In this document: piece after piece, positions 49,651-58,612 of the stretch
Numbering within the stretch: position 1 is the stretch's first letter
Layout of the letters: each line of letters opens with the position of its first letter
From: Stenotrophomonas beteli
Lineage (GTDB): Bacteria; Pseudomonadota; Gammaproteobacteria; Xanthomonadales; Xanthomonadaceae
Length of the DNA stretch: 64,000 nt
Reading direction: 5' to 3'
Assembly: GCF_001431665.1 (NCBI RefSeq)
Contig: NZ_LLXV01000001.1
Coordinates: 55,239-119,238, forward strand
Position numbers and translations under genes: made by a program
The notes under the pieces: generated by a model
The model's input: only the letters and a program-made list of their open reading frames with translations
Told to the model about the DNA's origin: nothing
Database searches by the model: none

Positions 49651-51723
49651 TCAGCGCTGCAGCACCACCTGCTGCAGCGAAGGCAACAGCACGCGATTGC
49701 CCTGCGCACTGAGGTGATCGCCATCGAAGAACAGCGGCCGGCCATCACGCTGTGCCGGGCACAGCCGGTCGTCGCACAGTGCCGGCAACGGATCCCAGAG
49801 AACGCCGCCGGGCAGGCCGTCGACCACCTGCCGCAGGCTGCCCAGCATGGGCGCGCGCAGCGTCTCCATCGCCTCGCGCGTGCTGTCCAGGCCATTGCGG
49901 CAGACCGTGTTGCGCGCATTGAAGCTGTCCGAACAGCGATACGGTGGCGCCGGCAGCACCGGCTTGGGCGCCTCCAGCACGATGCGCACGCCACGCTCGG
50001 CCAGCGGCCTCCACTGCGCGATCGCTTCGGCCACCTCGGCCTCGCGCCCGGCTGCCGCTTCTGCGGTCAGCTCACCGGCCAACTGCGCCTGCGCGTCGAA
50101 CAGCACGAACTGATCGGACAGGCGCGGAACCCGCAGCGACACCAGCACTACCGCGTCACCCGGTTGCGCACGGCGCGCGATGTCGGCGAACACCGCTGCG
50201 TCGAAATCAGCGCAACCGGCACCGGCACCGCGCCACTTCTGAAGGCTCACCTGCGGGCATCCGCCGCGGCCATAGAGGGAGACCTCCGAGCCGGTTTCCA
50301 GCGCCAGCCGCTGCAGCAGCTCGATGTAGGCCATCGCATGCGAATCACCGGCTACGAACACCCGCTTCGGCGCGCCCGGAGGCAGCGGACGGTCGCAGTT
50401 GCCGCGGGCATAGGTGCGTGCACTGCCTCCCTCGAAGCGATGCTTGCCCACCGCCAGTGCACAGCCGGGATAATCCCCGGCCACGCTTCTGCCATCGGGG
50501 TACCAATCGGCTGGATGCCGGCTGACCGTGCTCAACGACAGCCGTGGCGCCTGCTGGTAGAGCAGTGTCTGCAGGCCGGCAACGAGCAGCAGCACCCCTG
50601 CGCCGGCCAGCACCCATCGCCCCGGGCGCAGGTGCTGCGCCAACGTGCCACGGAAGGGTTGCTCCACCCAGCGCCACGACGCCCACGACAGCAGCAGTAC
50701 CAGCGCCATCGCAGCAATCATCTGCGCGGGTGTCTGCAGGCCCACGGTCCAGCGCATCAGCACGAATACCGGCCAGTGCCACAGGTACAGTGAATACGAC
50801 AGCAGGCCGACACGGCGCATCGGGGCACTGGCCAGCAGGCGCGCCACCCAGGCCTGCGGATGATGATGCAGCGCCCACAGCAGCCCTGCGGTGGCCGAGG
50901 CGGGCAGCAGACCATCCGGCCATGGGGAATGCCCCGCGCGCGCGGACCACAGCGCCCACCCCAGCAGGGCCAGCGCCACCATGGCCAGCAGGGAGAACAC
51001 CGGCGCAGCGCGCTTCAGTGCCTGGCCGGTTGTCGGGTCCAGCGATTCACGCACGTGCAGCAGCTGGAACAGCAGCACGCCCACCCCCAGTTGCCACAGG
51101 CGCGTGCTGGTGGCATAGAACGCCCACGGCGGCGGCGCCTCGCGCATGCCCAGCAACGCCGCATGCAGCAGCGACGCCACACTGACCAGCGCAAACAGGC
51201 CCAGGCTGATCCAGCGCCCGCGCGCACCGCGCGCCCAGGCCAGGAACAACAGCGGGAAGATCAGATAGAACTGCTCCTCCACCCCCAGCGACCAGGTATG
51301 GGTATAGGGATTGAACTCGGCCCTGGGCGCAAAGTAATCATTGCCGATCGCTGCCAGTACCCAGTTGCTGAAGCCGAACAGGGCCATCAGCCCGGTCTTG
51401 TCACTGGCCTCGCTGAGCCAGGACTCGGGAATGAACAGCACGCTGGCCAGCGCGGTCAGCAACAGGCAGGTCACCAGGGCGGGCGCGATGCGGCGGATGC
51501 GGCGCGCATAGAAGCGCAGCATCGACTGCCCCAGCGGTAGCGGCGGCAACCGGTGCACCGACGCACTGACCACGAAGCCGGAGATGACGAAGAACACGTC
51601 CACACCGGTGAACCCACCTGGCAGCCAGGCCGGGTCGAGGTGGAACACGATGACGGCCAGCACGGCAATCGCGCGCAGGCCGTCGATGTGCGGCACATAG
51701 CCGCGGCTAGGATCAGCGGTCAT
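49651..51723 (-). CDS. OafA-type O-acetyltransferase with C-terminal SGNH domain
   Basis: A 690-residue membrane enzyme that acetylates surface polysaccharide, lipopolysaccharide or peptidoglycan. Residues about 10-345 are an acyltransferase-3 membrane domain with the motifs YVPHIDGLRAIAVLAVIVFH and GGFTGVDVFFVISGFVV, with the invariant His in IDGLRA-H context and the later WSLGVEEQFYLIFP. Residues about 430-690 form an SGNH domain facing the periplasm, with block I VFVAGDSHAMAYIELL and the late DGDHLSAQGNRVL holding the Asp-His pair. ATG 51723 is preceded by GGGGGAAGG; a GTG four codons earlier is possible. Neighbouring ugd suggests a role in sugar-polymer decoration, which is inference. Confidence 0.9.
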   Translation of the reverse strand: MTADPSRGYVPHIDGLRAIAVLAVIVFHLDPAWLPGGFTGVDVFFVISGFVVSASVHRLPPLPLGQSMLRFYARRIRRIAPALVTCLLLTALASVLFIPESWLSEASDKTGLMALFGFSNWVLAAIGNDYFAPRAEFNPYTHTWSLGVEEQFYLIFPLLFLAWARGARGRWISLGLFALVSVASLLHAALLGMREAPPPWAFYATSTRLWQLGVGVLLFQLLHVRESLDPTTGQALKRAAPVFSLLAMVALALLGWALWSARAGHSPWPDGLLPASATAGLLWALHHHPQAWVARLLASAPMRRVGLLSYSLYLWHWPVFVLMRWTVGLQTPAQMIAAMALVLLLSWASWRWVEQPFRGTLAQHLRPGRWVLAGAGVLLLVAGLQTLLYQQAPRLSLSTVSRHPADWYPDGRSVAGDYPGCALAVGKHRFEGGSARTYARGNCDRPLPPGAPKRVFVAGDSHAMAYIELLQRLALETGSEVSLYGRGGCPQVSLQKWRGAGAGCADFDAAVFADIARRAQPGDAVVLVSLRVPRLSDQFVLFDAQAQLAGELTAEAAAGREAEVAEAIAQWRPLAERGVRIVLEAPKPVLPAPPYRCSDSFNARNTVCRNGLDSTREAMETLRAPMLGSLRQVVDGLPGGVLWDPLPALCDDRLCPAQRDGRPLFFDGDHLSAQGNRVLLPSLQQVVLQR

Positions 51724-51771
51724 CCCTTCCCCCACGGCCGCGATGGCAGCGCGCCCGCGGCGGTCACGCGT

Positions 51772-52455
51772 TTACCAGACCAGGTCGTCCGGTACCTGGT
51801 ACTGCGGGTCGGCGTACGGATCTTCCTCGGCCGGCGCATTCGGATCGACCTTCAGCGCCACCGATGCGGCGAACACCGCCTCGGACTGCGCCAGCACCTC
51901 GGCGGTCACCAGCAGGTACCGGCCATTGAGCTGGACCACGCCCAGTTCACCGGCATTGAGCGCGGTCAGCTGTTCAGCGGTCACGTAGATTCGCTTGATC
52001 TTGCCGCCATACGGGAAGTGGCGGGCAATATCGGCCGCTTCGGCATTCAGGCTCTTGCCCTTCAGCAGTTCTTCCAGCTTGGCCTTGGCCTCGCGGCGAA
52101 CGCGCGCTTCTTCCTGCTTCAGGCGCTCGGTCTCGATCCGTTCTTCCTTTTCCTTCTGCGCACGGATCGCATAGGCCTTGGCCAGATCCATCTCTTCGGC
52201 AGAACGCGGCTTGCGCGGGCCTTGCTGGCCGGGCCCGCGGGACTGCCCGGGCTTGCCTGCACCAGCCTGGCCGTGGCCACCACGGCGCTCGCCAGGCTTG
52301 TGTTCGCCCTTGCCGGCGCCCTGCGGCTTTCCATTGCCATTGCCACCCTTGCCCTGCGGGCGGCCATCACGGCGGGGGCCATCATTCTTGCGCTCGGGCT
52401 TGGGCGCCGGCTTGAAGCCCAGGCCCATCAGCTGGTCGCGGAGGGTATCGCTCAT
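51772..52455 (-). CDS. DUF2058 (YaiL-like) nucleoid-type protein with basic low-complexity insert
   Basis: A 227-residue protein of the DUF2058 family; members such as YaiL are described as polynucleotide-associated but not well understood. The N-terminus MSDTLRDQLMGLGFKPAPKP matches the family. Residues about 20-85 are a lysine/arginine/glycine/glutamine-rich stretch (GKGGNGNGKPQGAGKGEHK and so on) with RGG-like elements, likely disordered and nucleic-acid binding (inference). The rest is a coiled charged helix and the conserved RHFPYGGKIKRIYVTAEQ block. ATG 52455 is 10 bases after slyX on the same strand. Confidence 0.88.
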   Translation of the reverse strand: MSDTLRDQLMGLGFKPAPKPERKNDGPRRDGRPQGKGGNGNGKPQGAGKGEHKPGERRGGHGQAGAGKPGQSRGPGQQGPRKPRSAEEMDLAKAYAIRAQKEKEERIETERLKQEEARVRREAKAKLEELLKGKSLNAEAADIARHFPYGGKIKRIYVTAEQLTALNAGELGVVQLNGRYLLVTAEVLAQSEAVFAASVALKVDPNAPAEEDPYADPQYQVPDDLVW

Positions 52456-52465
52456 AGGATTCGGA

Positions 52466-52705
52466 TCAGTAGTGCGGCGGCGGCGGTTCGCTCGCCGGAT
52501 CGGAAGAATTCAGTGCGTTGCGGACCTTGCCGAGATCTTCCAGCAGCACGCGCAGCACGTCGGCATTGCGCATGCCCTGCATGCGGGCATCGGCCAGCGC
52601 ATCGCTCAACTCGGCCAGTGCCTGTTCCTGGAAGGACACGCGCATTTCCAGTTCGACCAGGCGCGCTTCCAGCGCCTGCTCGCGTTCGGTGGGCAGATCA
52701 GACAT
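52466..52705 (-). CDS. slyX: SlyX family protein
   Basis: A 79-residue coiled-coil protein of the SlyX family, function unknown. Nearly all of it is one helix: [37 protein letters not shown] with leucine heptads, ending SEPPPPHY, the classical SlyX terminus. ATG 52705 lies inside the last codons of ugd (8-base overlap), so the two are coupled. It is shorter than the frame open upstream, because the extra residues overlap ugd and carry no SlyX features. Confidence 0.9.
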   Translation of the reverse strand: MSDLPTEREQALEARLVELEMRVSFQEQALAELSDALADARMQGMRNADVLRVLLEDLGKVRNALNSSDPASEPPPPHY

Positions 52706-54047
52706 GCAGCGAGCGCCCCCGGCCAATGCCGTAGTAGGCCAGCCCGGCGGCTTCAACGTCGGCAGGTTCGTAGAGGTTGCGGCCATCGAACACCACCGCA
52801 TCCTTGAGCTGCTCGCGCAGCTTCTGGAAATCGGGGCTGCGGAACTGCTTCCACTCGGTCACTACCACCAATGCATCGGCCCCTTCCAGGGCCTCGTTGG
52901 CGCTGGCGCAGAACACCAGATCATCACGATCGCCGAAGATGCGCTGCGACTCGTGCATCGCTTCCGGATCGTAGGCGCGCACCGTCGCACCGCCTTCCCA
53001 CAGCTGCGCCAGCAGGCGGCGGCTGGAGGCTTCGCGCATGTCGTCGGTGTTGGGCTTGAAGGCCAGGCCCCACACGGCGAAGGTCCTGCCGCGCACGCCT
53101 TCGTCCTCGCCCTTGTCGTAGTGGCGCTGGATGAGTGCGAACAGGTGGCCCTTCTGTGCATCGTTCACGGCTTCGACCGCGTTCAACAGCTTCGGCTCCA
53201 GGCCATACTGCTGCGCGGTGCGCGCCAGCGCCTGCACGTCCTTGGGGAAGCACGAGCCGCCGTAACCTGCACCGGGATAGATGAAGTGCCAACCGATACG
53301 TGGATCCGAACCGATGCCCTGGCGGACCTGCTCGACGTCGGCGCCCACGCGCTCGGCGATGTTGGCGATTTCGTTCATGAACGAAATCTTGGTCGCCAGC
53401 ATGGCGTTGGCCGCGTACTTGGTCAGCTCGGCCGAACGCACGTCCATTTCCACCACGCGGTCGTGGTTGCGGTTGAACGGCGCGTACAGGCGACGCATCA
53501 CCGCCACCGATTCGGCACTGCTGGCACCGATGATGATGCGGTCCGGGCGCATGCAGTCGGCCACCGCATCGCCTTCCTTCAGGAATTCGGGGTTGGAGAC
53601 CACGTCGAAGGCGATGTCCGCGCCACGCGCTGCCAGCTCTTCGGCAATGGCGGCACGCACCTTGTCGGCGGTGCCCACCGGCACCGTCGACTTGTTCACC
53701 ACCACCGTCGGCACGGCCATGTGGCGGCCGATGGTGCGGGCCACGGCCAGCACGTACTGCAGGTCAGCACTCCCGTCCTCGTCCGGCGGCGTGCCGACGG
53801 CGATGAACACCACCTGGCCATGGCCGATCGCCAAAGCCGCATCCGTGGTGAACGCCAGCCGCGCGGCCGCGTGATTGGCCTTCACCATCGGTTCCAGGCC
53901 CGGCTCGTAGATCGGGATGATGCCCTGGTTGAGGCCGTCCACCTTGGCCTGGTCGATATCGACACAGACCACCTGATGACCGACATCGGCCAGGCAGGTA
54001 CCAGTCACCAGCCCTACGTAACCGGTACCAAAAATTGCAACGCGCAT
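52698..54047 (-). CDS. ugd: UDP-glucose 6-dehydrogenase
   Basis: Oxidises UDP-glucose to UDP-glucuronate in two NAD-linked steps, feeding capsule, exopolysaccharide or lipid A sugars. The 449 residues have the Rossmann motif [24 protein letters not shown], the family's [13 protein letters not shown], and the catalytic cysteine in [19 protein letters not shown]-terminal UDP-binding domain follows ([16 protein letters not shown]). ATG 54047 gives the standard N-terminus. slyX and DUF2058 follow on the same strand. Confidence 0.97.
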   Translation of the reverse strand: MRVAIFGTGYVGLVTGTCLADVGHQVVCVDIDQAKVDGLNQGIIPIYEPGLEPMVKANHAAARLAFTTDAALAIGHGQVVFIAVGTPPDEDGSADLQYVLAVARTIGRHMAVPTVVVNKSTVPVGTADKVRAAIAEELAARGADIAFDVVSNPEFLKEGDAVADCMRPDRIIIGASSAESVAVMRRLYAPFNRNHDRVVEMDVRSAELTKYAANAMLATKISFMNEIANIAERVGADVEQVRQGIGSDPRIGWHFIYPGAGYGGSCFPKDVQALARTAQQYGLEPKLLNAVEAVNDAQKGHLFALIQRHYDKGEDEGVRGRTFAVWGLAFKPNTDDMREASSRRLLAQLWEGGATVRAYDPEAMHESQRIFGDRDDLVFCASANEALEGADALVVVTEWKQFRSPDFQKLREQLKDAVVFDGRNLYEPADVEAAGLAYYGIGRGRSLHV

Positions 54048-54070
54048 GTCCGTATTCGCTCCTGGATGAC

Positions 54071-55048
54071 TTACGGCAGAACGCCCAGCAGTTCGACGTC
54101 AAACGTCAGCGTGGCGTTCGGGCCGATCGGGCCACCCGGGGTGCCGTTCTCGCCATAGGCCAGTTCGCCCGGGATCCAGAAGCGGTACTTCGAACCGACC
54201 GGCATCAGTGCCACGCCTTCGGTCCAGCCCTTGATCACCTGGTCCAGGCCGAACTCGGCCGGCTGGCGGCCGTAGGAGCTGTCGAACACGGTGCCATTGA
54301 GCAGCTTGCCTTCGTAGTTGACACGCACCTTGCTGCTCGGCAGCGGACGCTCGCCACTGCCCGGGCGGATCACCTGGTACTGCAGGCCCGACGCGGTGGT
54401 CACCACGCCCGGCTGGGTCTTGTTCTTGGCCAGGAACGCATTGCCTTCCTCGCGGTTGGTCTGCGCGGCGGCGGCGGCCTTGGCCTGCATCTCGGCCTGC
54501 TTGCTGCCCATGAAGGCCTGGATGGTGGCGGTCGCGTCAGCTTCCGTCATCTTCGGCTGGCCCTTGCTCAGGCCCGTGCTGATTGCGTCAAACAATGCGG
54601 CAACATCGATGTCGTCCTTCAGCTGTGCCAGCGACGGACCGACCGAGTAGGAACCGATCATCTGCGAGACCTTGACACGATCGACCTTCGGCGGCTGCGT
54701 GCCCGGCGCCACGCCCGGCACCTGCTGGCCGCTGCGTGCCATCACCACCTGGCGCAGCGCAGCGTCGGTGGCCTTGGCCTGTTCCTGGGTGATCTGCGGC
54801 TGCAGGCCTTCGAAGGAGCGCTCCACGGCGGTGCGCAGCGCGGCCACGTCGATCTCACCGGCGATCGGGGTGAACGACTTGGCCACGTCCAGGCCGATGG
54901 CATAGCCCAGCTTCTGCTTGGGGGAATTCAAGGTTGCGGTCTCCTTGGCGGCTGCCGGGGCAGCCGGTTGTTGCGACAGAGCGACACCCGAAGTGCCCAT
55001 CGCCAGAATCAGAACCGACGCCGCGGCGCCGCGCATTCCCATCTTCAT
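54071..55048 (-). CDS. FKBP-type peptidyl-prolyl isomerase with two N-terminal dimerisation domains
   Basis: A 325-residue exported Mip/FkpA-type isomerase that speeds proline cis-trans isomerisation of envelope proteins. The signal peptide is residues about 1-25. Two FKBP-N-like segments follow: [33 protein letters not shown] and [30 protein letters not shown], each ending in a helix. The FKBP catalytic domain occupies about residues 225-322 ([42 protein letters not shown]). Typical relatives have one dimerisation segment, so this one is duplicated. ATG 55048 was chosen because AGGA lies nine bases before it; ATG 55057 and a longer frame are alternatives. Confidence 0.9.
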   Translation of the reverse strand: MKMGMRGAAASVLILAMGTSGVALSQQPAAPAAAKETATLNSPKQKLGYAIGLDVAKSFTPIAGEIDVAALRTAVERSFEGLQPQITQEQAKATDAALRQVVMARSGQQVPGVAPGTQPPKVDRVKVSQMIGSYSVGPSLAQLKDDIDVAALFDAISTGLSKGQPKMTEADATATIQAFMGSKQAEMQAKAAAAAQTNREEGNAFLAKNKTQPGVVTTASGLQYQVIRPGSGERPLPSSKVRVNYEGKLLNGTVFDSSYGRQPAEFGLDQVIKGWTEGVALMPVGSKYRFWIPGELAYGENGTPGGPIGPNATLTFDVELLGVLP

Positions 55049-55144
55049 TCGCTGCATTCCTGGAAGTGTCTGGGCGCCGACGTCGGCGCGAAAAGAACCA
55101 TTGTCGCACGCATGCCCCCGATGTCGAGGCATCCGTGCCGGATA

Positions 55145-55729
55145 TCAATGCTGGGCGGCGGCCAAAGCCTTGTCGATGGCCGCAGTCAACTGCGGATCGT
55201 CGGGCGTCACCTTGCTGGCGAACTGGGCGATGACCTTGCCATCGCGGCCGACCAGGTATTTGTGGAAGTTCCATCCCGGCGCCACGCCGGTGGCTGCGGT
55301 CAGCCGCTGGTACAACGGCGTGGCCTGCGCGCCAATCACATGCACCTTCTCGAACATGGGGAACCTGACCCCGTAGGTCAGCGTGCAGAAGTCCTGGATC
55401 TGCTTCTCGTCGCCCGGCTCCTGGCCCTTGAAGTCGTTGGACGGAAAACCGAGCACGGCAAAACCCCGGCCGGCATAGCGCTTGTGCAGGGCTTCCAGGC
55501 CTTCGTACTGCGGGGTGTAGCCACATTTGCTGGCGGTATTGACCACCAGCAGCACCTGCCCGTGATAACGCTGCTGCAGATTGACCTGCTGCTTGCCCGC
55601 CAACGGACGGTACGACAGGTCAAGCAGATCGGCGGCCAGCGCACTGGCCGGACCGGCAACGCCGGCAACCATCAGGGCCAGCAGGGTGAGCCCACGCAGG
55701 CGGCGCAGGGAAACGGTCGGCAGAGGCAT
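55145..55729 (-). CDS. Exported glutathione peroxidase (BtuE-like thiol peroxidase)
   Basis: A 194-residue thioredoxin-like peroxidase with an N-terminal signal peptide (residues about 10-32, ending SALA-AD), so it should act in the periplasm on peroxides. The catalytic tetrad is complete: peroxidatic C69 in NTASKCGYTPQYEGLE, Q103 in DFKGQEPG, W153-N154 in PGWNFHKYLV. The second cysteine C115 (FCTLTYG) may be resolving. Non-animal members usually use thioredoxin, not glutathione. ATG 55729 gives a signal peptide at once, and no nearer start does. It is close to the FKBP gene, upstream on the same strand. Confidence 0.92.
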   Translation of the reverse strand: MPLPTVSLRRLRGLTLLALMVAGVAGPASALAADLLDLSYRPLAGKQQVNLQQRYHGQVLLVVNTASKCGYTPQYEGLEALHKRYAGRGFAVLGFPSNDFKGQEPGDEKQIQDFCTLTYGVRFPMFEKVHVIGAQATPLYQRLTAATGVAPGWNFHKYLVGRDGKVIAQFASKVTPDDPQLTAAIDKALAAAQH

Positions 55730-56096
55730 CAAGGTCAGTCCGTAGTGGCCTTTTACAGGGCCCGACCGGTACGGGCCGGGGATCGGCCGAACTATAGCAC
55801 CGGGCCTGCACCGCCCCGGCAGGCGCCGTCCGGGCCGGCTTTGCGCGGCATGGCGGCTTTGCCTGCCGGCGCCCGGGCACAGCGCACGAATGACGCGGCC
55901 TGGACAATACTGAATGGAAGGACGGCCTTGAGCCTTCCCTGGCGCATTTCTATTTGTATTGAAAAACAATGAGTTGAATGAACATTCCGGTCATATGCCC
56001 CCCCCTGCCATCAGTTGGGTCCGGCAAAGGCTTGCACGACGGCGTGCCGGTGTTATAGTTGCATACAACACCAGTCACCTGAGACAGGGGGAAGCC
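55730..56096. other. 367-base divergent intergenic region
   Basis: Between the peroxidase and the GntR operon. About 55947-55997 is unusually AT-rich and holds a small dyad, ATTG-aaaaa-CAAT (55958-55970). On the minus strand a TATAGT box (rc of 55791-55796) lies near the peroxidase start. The promoter and operator of the GntR operon occupy 56032-56070. No gene or SMAG unit is seen in the rest. Confidence 0.55.
56032..56070 (+). promoter_or_regulatory. Promoter with overlapping GntR operator
   Basis: TTGCAC (-35) and TATAGT (-10, 56054-56059) are 16 bases apart. Over the -10 lies a 20-base dyad, TGTTATA-gttgca-TACAACA (56051-56070), with one mismatched pair. It sits 27 bases before the first gene of the operon and suits YtrA-type repression that is relieved by envelope stress (inference). 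Confidence 0.6.
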
Positions 56097-56327
56097 ATGA
56101 ACGCTCGGATTCGTCGCACTCTTGCCGCACCTGCGGTTACGGCCGTTTCGACGCTGCTCGTGCTGGCCTGGCTGGCCATGCCCGCCCCCCCGGCCTCGGC
56201 GGACAGTGCGCAGGACGCGACCGTTTCACCAACAGCAACTGCCACCCCCTCCCCCCCGCGTCGGCTGCACAGCTCCCTGTCCATGCCGTATTTCTCGTTC
56301 GCACAGCCGCTGACCCCACGGAGCTGA
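56097..56327 (+). CDS. Small secreted peptide, first gene of the YtrA-type operon
   Basis: Not recognised. The 76-residue product has a signal peptide (residues about 16-36: VSTLLVLAWLAMPAPPASA) and a 40-residue mature part rich in S, T, A and P (ATVSPTATATPSPPRRLHSS), ending FAQPLTPRS. GGGGGAAG lies before ATG 56097, and the gene ends two bases before the gntR ATG. A signal-processed, proline-rich peptide at the head of an ABC regulon is unusual. Function unknown. Confidence 0.65.
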   Translation: MNARIRRTLAAPAVTAVSTLLVLAWLAMPAPPASADSAQDATVSPTATATPSPPRRLHSSLSMPYFSFAQPLTPRS

Positions 56328-56329
56328 AC

Positions 56330-56689
56330 ATGAGCGACATCCAGTGGAGCGACGGCGCTCCGATCTACCGTCAGTTGAAGGAGCGCGTGGTCGCCATGAT
56401 GCTCGACGGAATCCTCAAGCCGGGCGATGCCCTGCCCTCGGTGCGCCAGGTGGCCGCTGACTATCAACTCAACCCCATCACCGTTTCACGCGCTTACCAG
56501 GAACTGGCTGATGAAGGCCTGGTGGAAAAGCGCCGCGGCCTGGGCATGTTCATGACCGAGCAGGCGGCCACGCAGCTGCGCAGTACCGAGCGCGACCGCT
56601 TCCTCAACGAAGAGTGGCCGGCCGTACTGGAACGCATCCAGCGGCTGGGCCTGAGCCTCGACGAATTGCTGCCCCAGGGGAATGTCTGA
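56330..56689 (+). CDS. YtrA-subfamily GntR transcription regulator
   Basis: A 119-residue GntR-family winged helix with a very short C-terminus, which marks the YtrA subfamily. The DNA-binding part is PIYRQLKERVVAMMLDGILKPGDALPSVRQVAADYQLNPITVSRAYQEL. In Xanthomonas, related regulators (YtrA/HpaR1 type) control an adjacent ABC transporter and stress genes. Here it sits between the small secreted peptide and the ATPase gene with overlapping stop and start (TGATG at 56687), so it is autogenously placed within the operon. Confidence 0.9.
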   Translation: MSDIQWSDGAPIYRQLKERVVAMMLDGILKPGDALPSVRQVAADYQLNPITVSRAYQELADEGLVEKRRGLGMFMTEQAATQLRSTERDRFLNEEWPAVLERIQRLGLSLDELLPQGNV

Positions 56690-57564
56690 TGAACAACTCT
56701 GCAAGTGAACCGGTGATCACCGCCCGAGGCCTGCGCAAGGCCTACAAGACCACCGTCGCGCTCGACAACGCCAGTTTCAGCATTCCGAGCGGGCGCATCG
56801 TCGGCCTGATCGGTCCCAACGGTGCGGGCAAGACCACCGCGTTGAAGGCCATCCTCGGCCTGACCTCGGTGGAAGGCGAGTTGAGCGTGCTCGGACGTGA
56901 CCCGCGCCTGCACCGCGATGAGCTGATGAAGGACATCTGCTTCATCGCCGATGTCGCCGTGCTGCCGCGCTGGCTGAAGGTGCGCGAGGCGATCGATTTC
57001 GTCGCCGGCGTCCACCCGCGCTTCGACCGCGCCCGCTGCGAGCGCTTCCTGGCCAACACCAAGCTGCAGCCGAAGCAGCGCGTGCGCGAGCTGTCCAAGG
57101 GCATGATCGTGCAGCTGCACCTGGCGCTGGTGATGGCCATCGATGCCCGCATCCTGGTGCTGGACGAACCCACCCTGGGCCTGGACATCCTCTACCGCAA
57201 GGAGTTCTACCAGCGCCTGCTGGAAGATTACTTCGACGAACAGAAGACCATCATCGTCACCACCCACCAGGTGGAAGAGATCGAGCACATCCTCAGCGAT
57301 GTGATGTTCATCCGGGATGGCCGCATCGTGCTGGACGCGGAAATGGACGACGTCGGCCAGCGCTACACCGAGCTGCTGGTGAACGCCGACCAGCTGGACA
57401 CGGCACGCGCCCTGAAGCCGATCGACGAACGCAGCCTGGCGTTCGGCAAGACCGTGATGCTGTTCGATGGTGTGCCGCGCACCCAGCTTTCCACCCTCGG
57501 TGAAACCCGCAGCCCGGGCCTGGCCGATCTGTTCGTCGCCATCATGAAGGGGACCTACGCATGA
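56689..57564 (+). CDS. ABC transporter ATPase, YtrB-like
   Basis: A 291-residue ABC ATPase paired with the next-gene permease. Walker A GPNGAGKT (residues 42-49), signature LSKGMIVQLHLALVMA (LSKG in place of LSGG) and Walker B ILVLDEPTLGLD, followed by the H-loop TTHQVEEIEHI. LSKG is common in bacitracin/antibiotic-response ABC2 exporters of the YtrB type. The C-terminal 60 residues form a small extra domain. Start ATG 56689 is coupled to gntR, and its stop overlaps the permease start. Confidence 0.93.
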   Translation: MNNSASEPVITARGLRKAYKTTVALDNASFSIPSGRIVGLIGPNGAGKTTALKAILGLTSVEGELSVLGRDPRLHRDELMKDICFIADVAVLPRWLKVREAIDFVAGVHPRFDRARCERFLANTKLQPKQRVRELSKGMIVQLHLALVMAIDARILVLDEPTLGLDILYRKEFYQRLLEDYFDEQKTIIVTTHQVEEIEHILSDVMFIRDGRIVLDAEMDDVGQRYTELLVNADQLDTARALKPIDERSLAFGKTVMLFDGVPRTQLSTLGETRSPGLADLFVAIMKGTYA

Positions 57565-58589
57565 ATGCCGTCAACCACCCTGTCGGCCCGATGGGCACCC
57601 TGCGCTGGCTGCTCAAGCGCGAGTACTGGGAAAACCGCGGCGGCTTCCTGTATGCCCCGCTGATCGCCGGCCTGATCTCGCTGGTGATGAGTACCGTGGG
57701 CATCGCCTTCGGCCTGTTCGCCCTGCACCGTGCCGCCCGCGATGGCGGCCTGCACATCGACGGCGAGGACGTGAACATCAACGGCCTGGACCTGGCCCTG
57801 CTGACCCGCGACATCAGCGCCAAGGACCTGACCGATCTCGGCAACGGGCTGGACCTGACGCTGGTACTCAGCTCGGCCTGGCCGTTCCTGGTGCTGGCCT
57901 TCGTGGTGTTCTTCTATTGCCTCGGCGCGCTGTACGACGACCGCCGCGACCGCAGCATCCTGTTCTGGAAATCGCTGCCGCTGTCGGACAGCCAGACGGT
58001 GCTGTCCAAGCTGCTCAGCGCGCTGATCGTGGCGCCGCTGATCGCCGTGGTGGCCGGCATCATCACCATGTTCGGTTTCATGCTGGTCATCAGCATCGTC
58101 GCGCTGATGCACGGTGGCAGCCCGATGACCCTGATCTGGGGCCCGGCCAGCCCGCTGACCCTGGCCGCCGGGCACCTGGCCTGGATTCCGGTCTATGCCC
58201 TGTGGGCGCTGCCGACCGCCGGCTGGCTGCTGCTGTGCTCGGCCTGGGCCAAGAGCAAGCCGTTCCTGTGGGCGGTGATGCTGCCGCTGTTTGCCGGCGT
58301 CATCGTCAGCACCACCAAGGTCATGCCGCTGGTCGGCCTGAGCACCGGCTGGTTCTGGCAGAACATCGTCGGCCGCCTGCTGCTGAGCGGCGTGCCGGGC
58401 ATGGACCTGCTGTACCGCCTCAGCGCCGGCGAGGGCGCACGCCGCGACCTGGATTCGGTGGTCAGCCTGATGTCGCCGGCCTCGCAGTTGAAGTCACTGG
58501 CCATGCCGGAACTGTGGATCGGTGCCGTCGTCGGCGCACTGTTCATCTTCCTCGCCATCCGCCTGCGCAAGCGCGCCGGCGAGATCTGA
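57561..58589 (+). CDS. ABC-2 type permease of the YtrA operon
   Basis: A 342-residue membrane protein with about six helices. They can be picked out near residues 30-50 (LIAGLISLVMSTVGIAFGLF), 95-115 (LAFVVFFYCLGALYD), 140-165, 200-225 (PVYALWALPTAGWLLLC), 235-255 and 315-332. It shares the YtrC/D-like layout with an N-terminal loop (DGGLHIDGEDVNINGLD). It overlaps the ATPase by four bases (ATGA). The substrate is unknown; cationic peptide or lipid-II-targeting antibiotic export is the typical role (inference). Confidence 0.88.
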   Translation: MNAVNHPVGPMGTLRWLLKREYWENRGGFLYAPLIAGLISLVMSTVGIAFGLFALHRAARDGGLHIDGEDVNINGLDLALLTRDISAKDLTDLGNGLDLTLVLSSAWPFLVLAFVVFFYCLGALYDDRRDRSILFWKSLPLSDSQTVLSKLLSALIVAPLIAVVAGIITMFGFMLVISIVALMHGGSPMTLIWGPASPLTLAAGHLAWIPVYALWALPTAGWLLLCSAWAKSKPFLWAVMLPLFAGVIVSTTKVMPLVGLSTGWFWQNIVGRLLLSGVPGMDLLYRLSAGEGARRDLDSVVSLMSPASQLKSLAMPELWIGAVVGALFIFLAIRLRKRAGEI

Positions 58590-58612
58590 CCCCATCGCTC
58601 TGGAGCCACCCC

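Noticed and set aside
55145..55729. Peroxidase lacking the catalytic glutamine
   Set aside because: FPSND at the usual FPCNQ site looked like a loss, but the catalytic Gln is the one in GQEP (Q103), which is present together with C69, W153 and N154.
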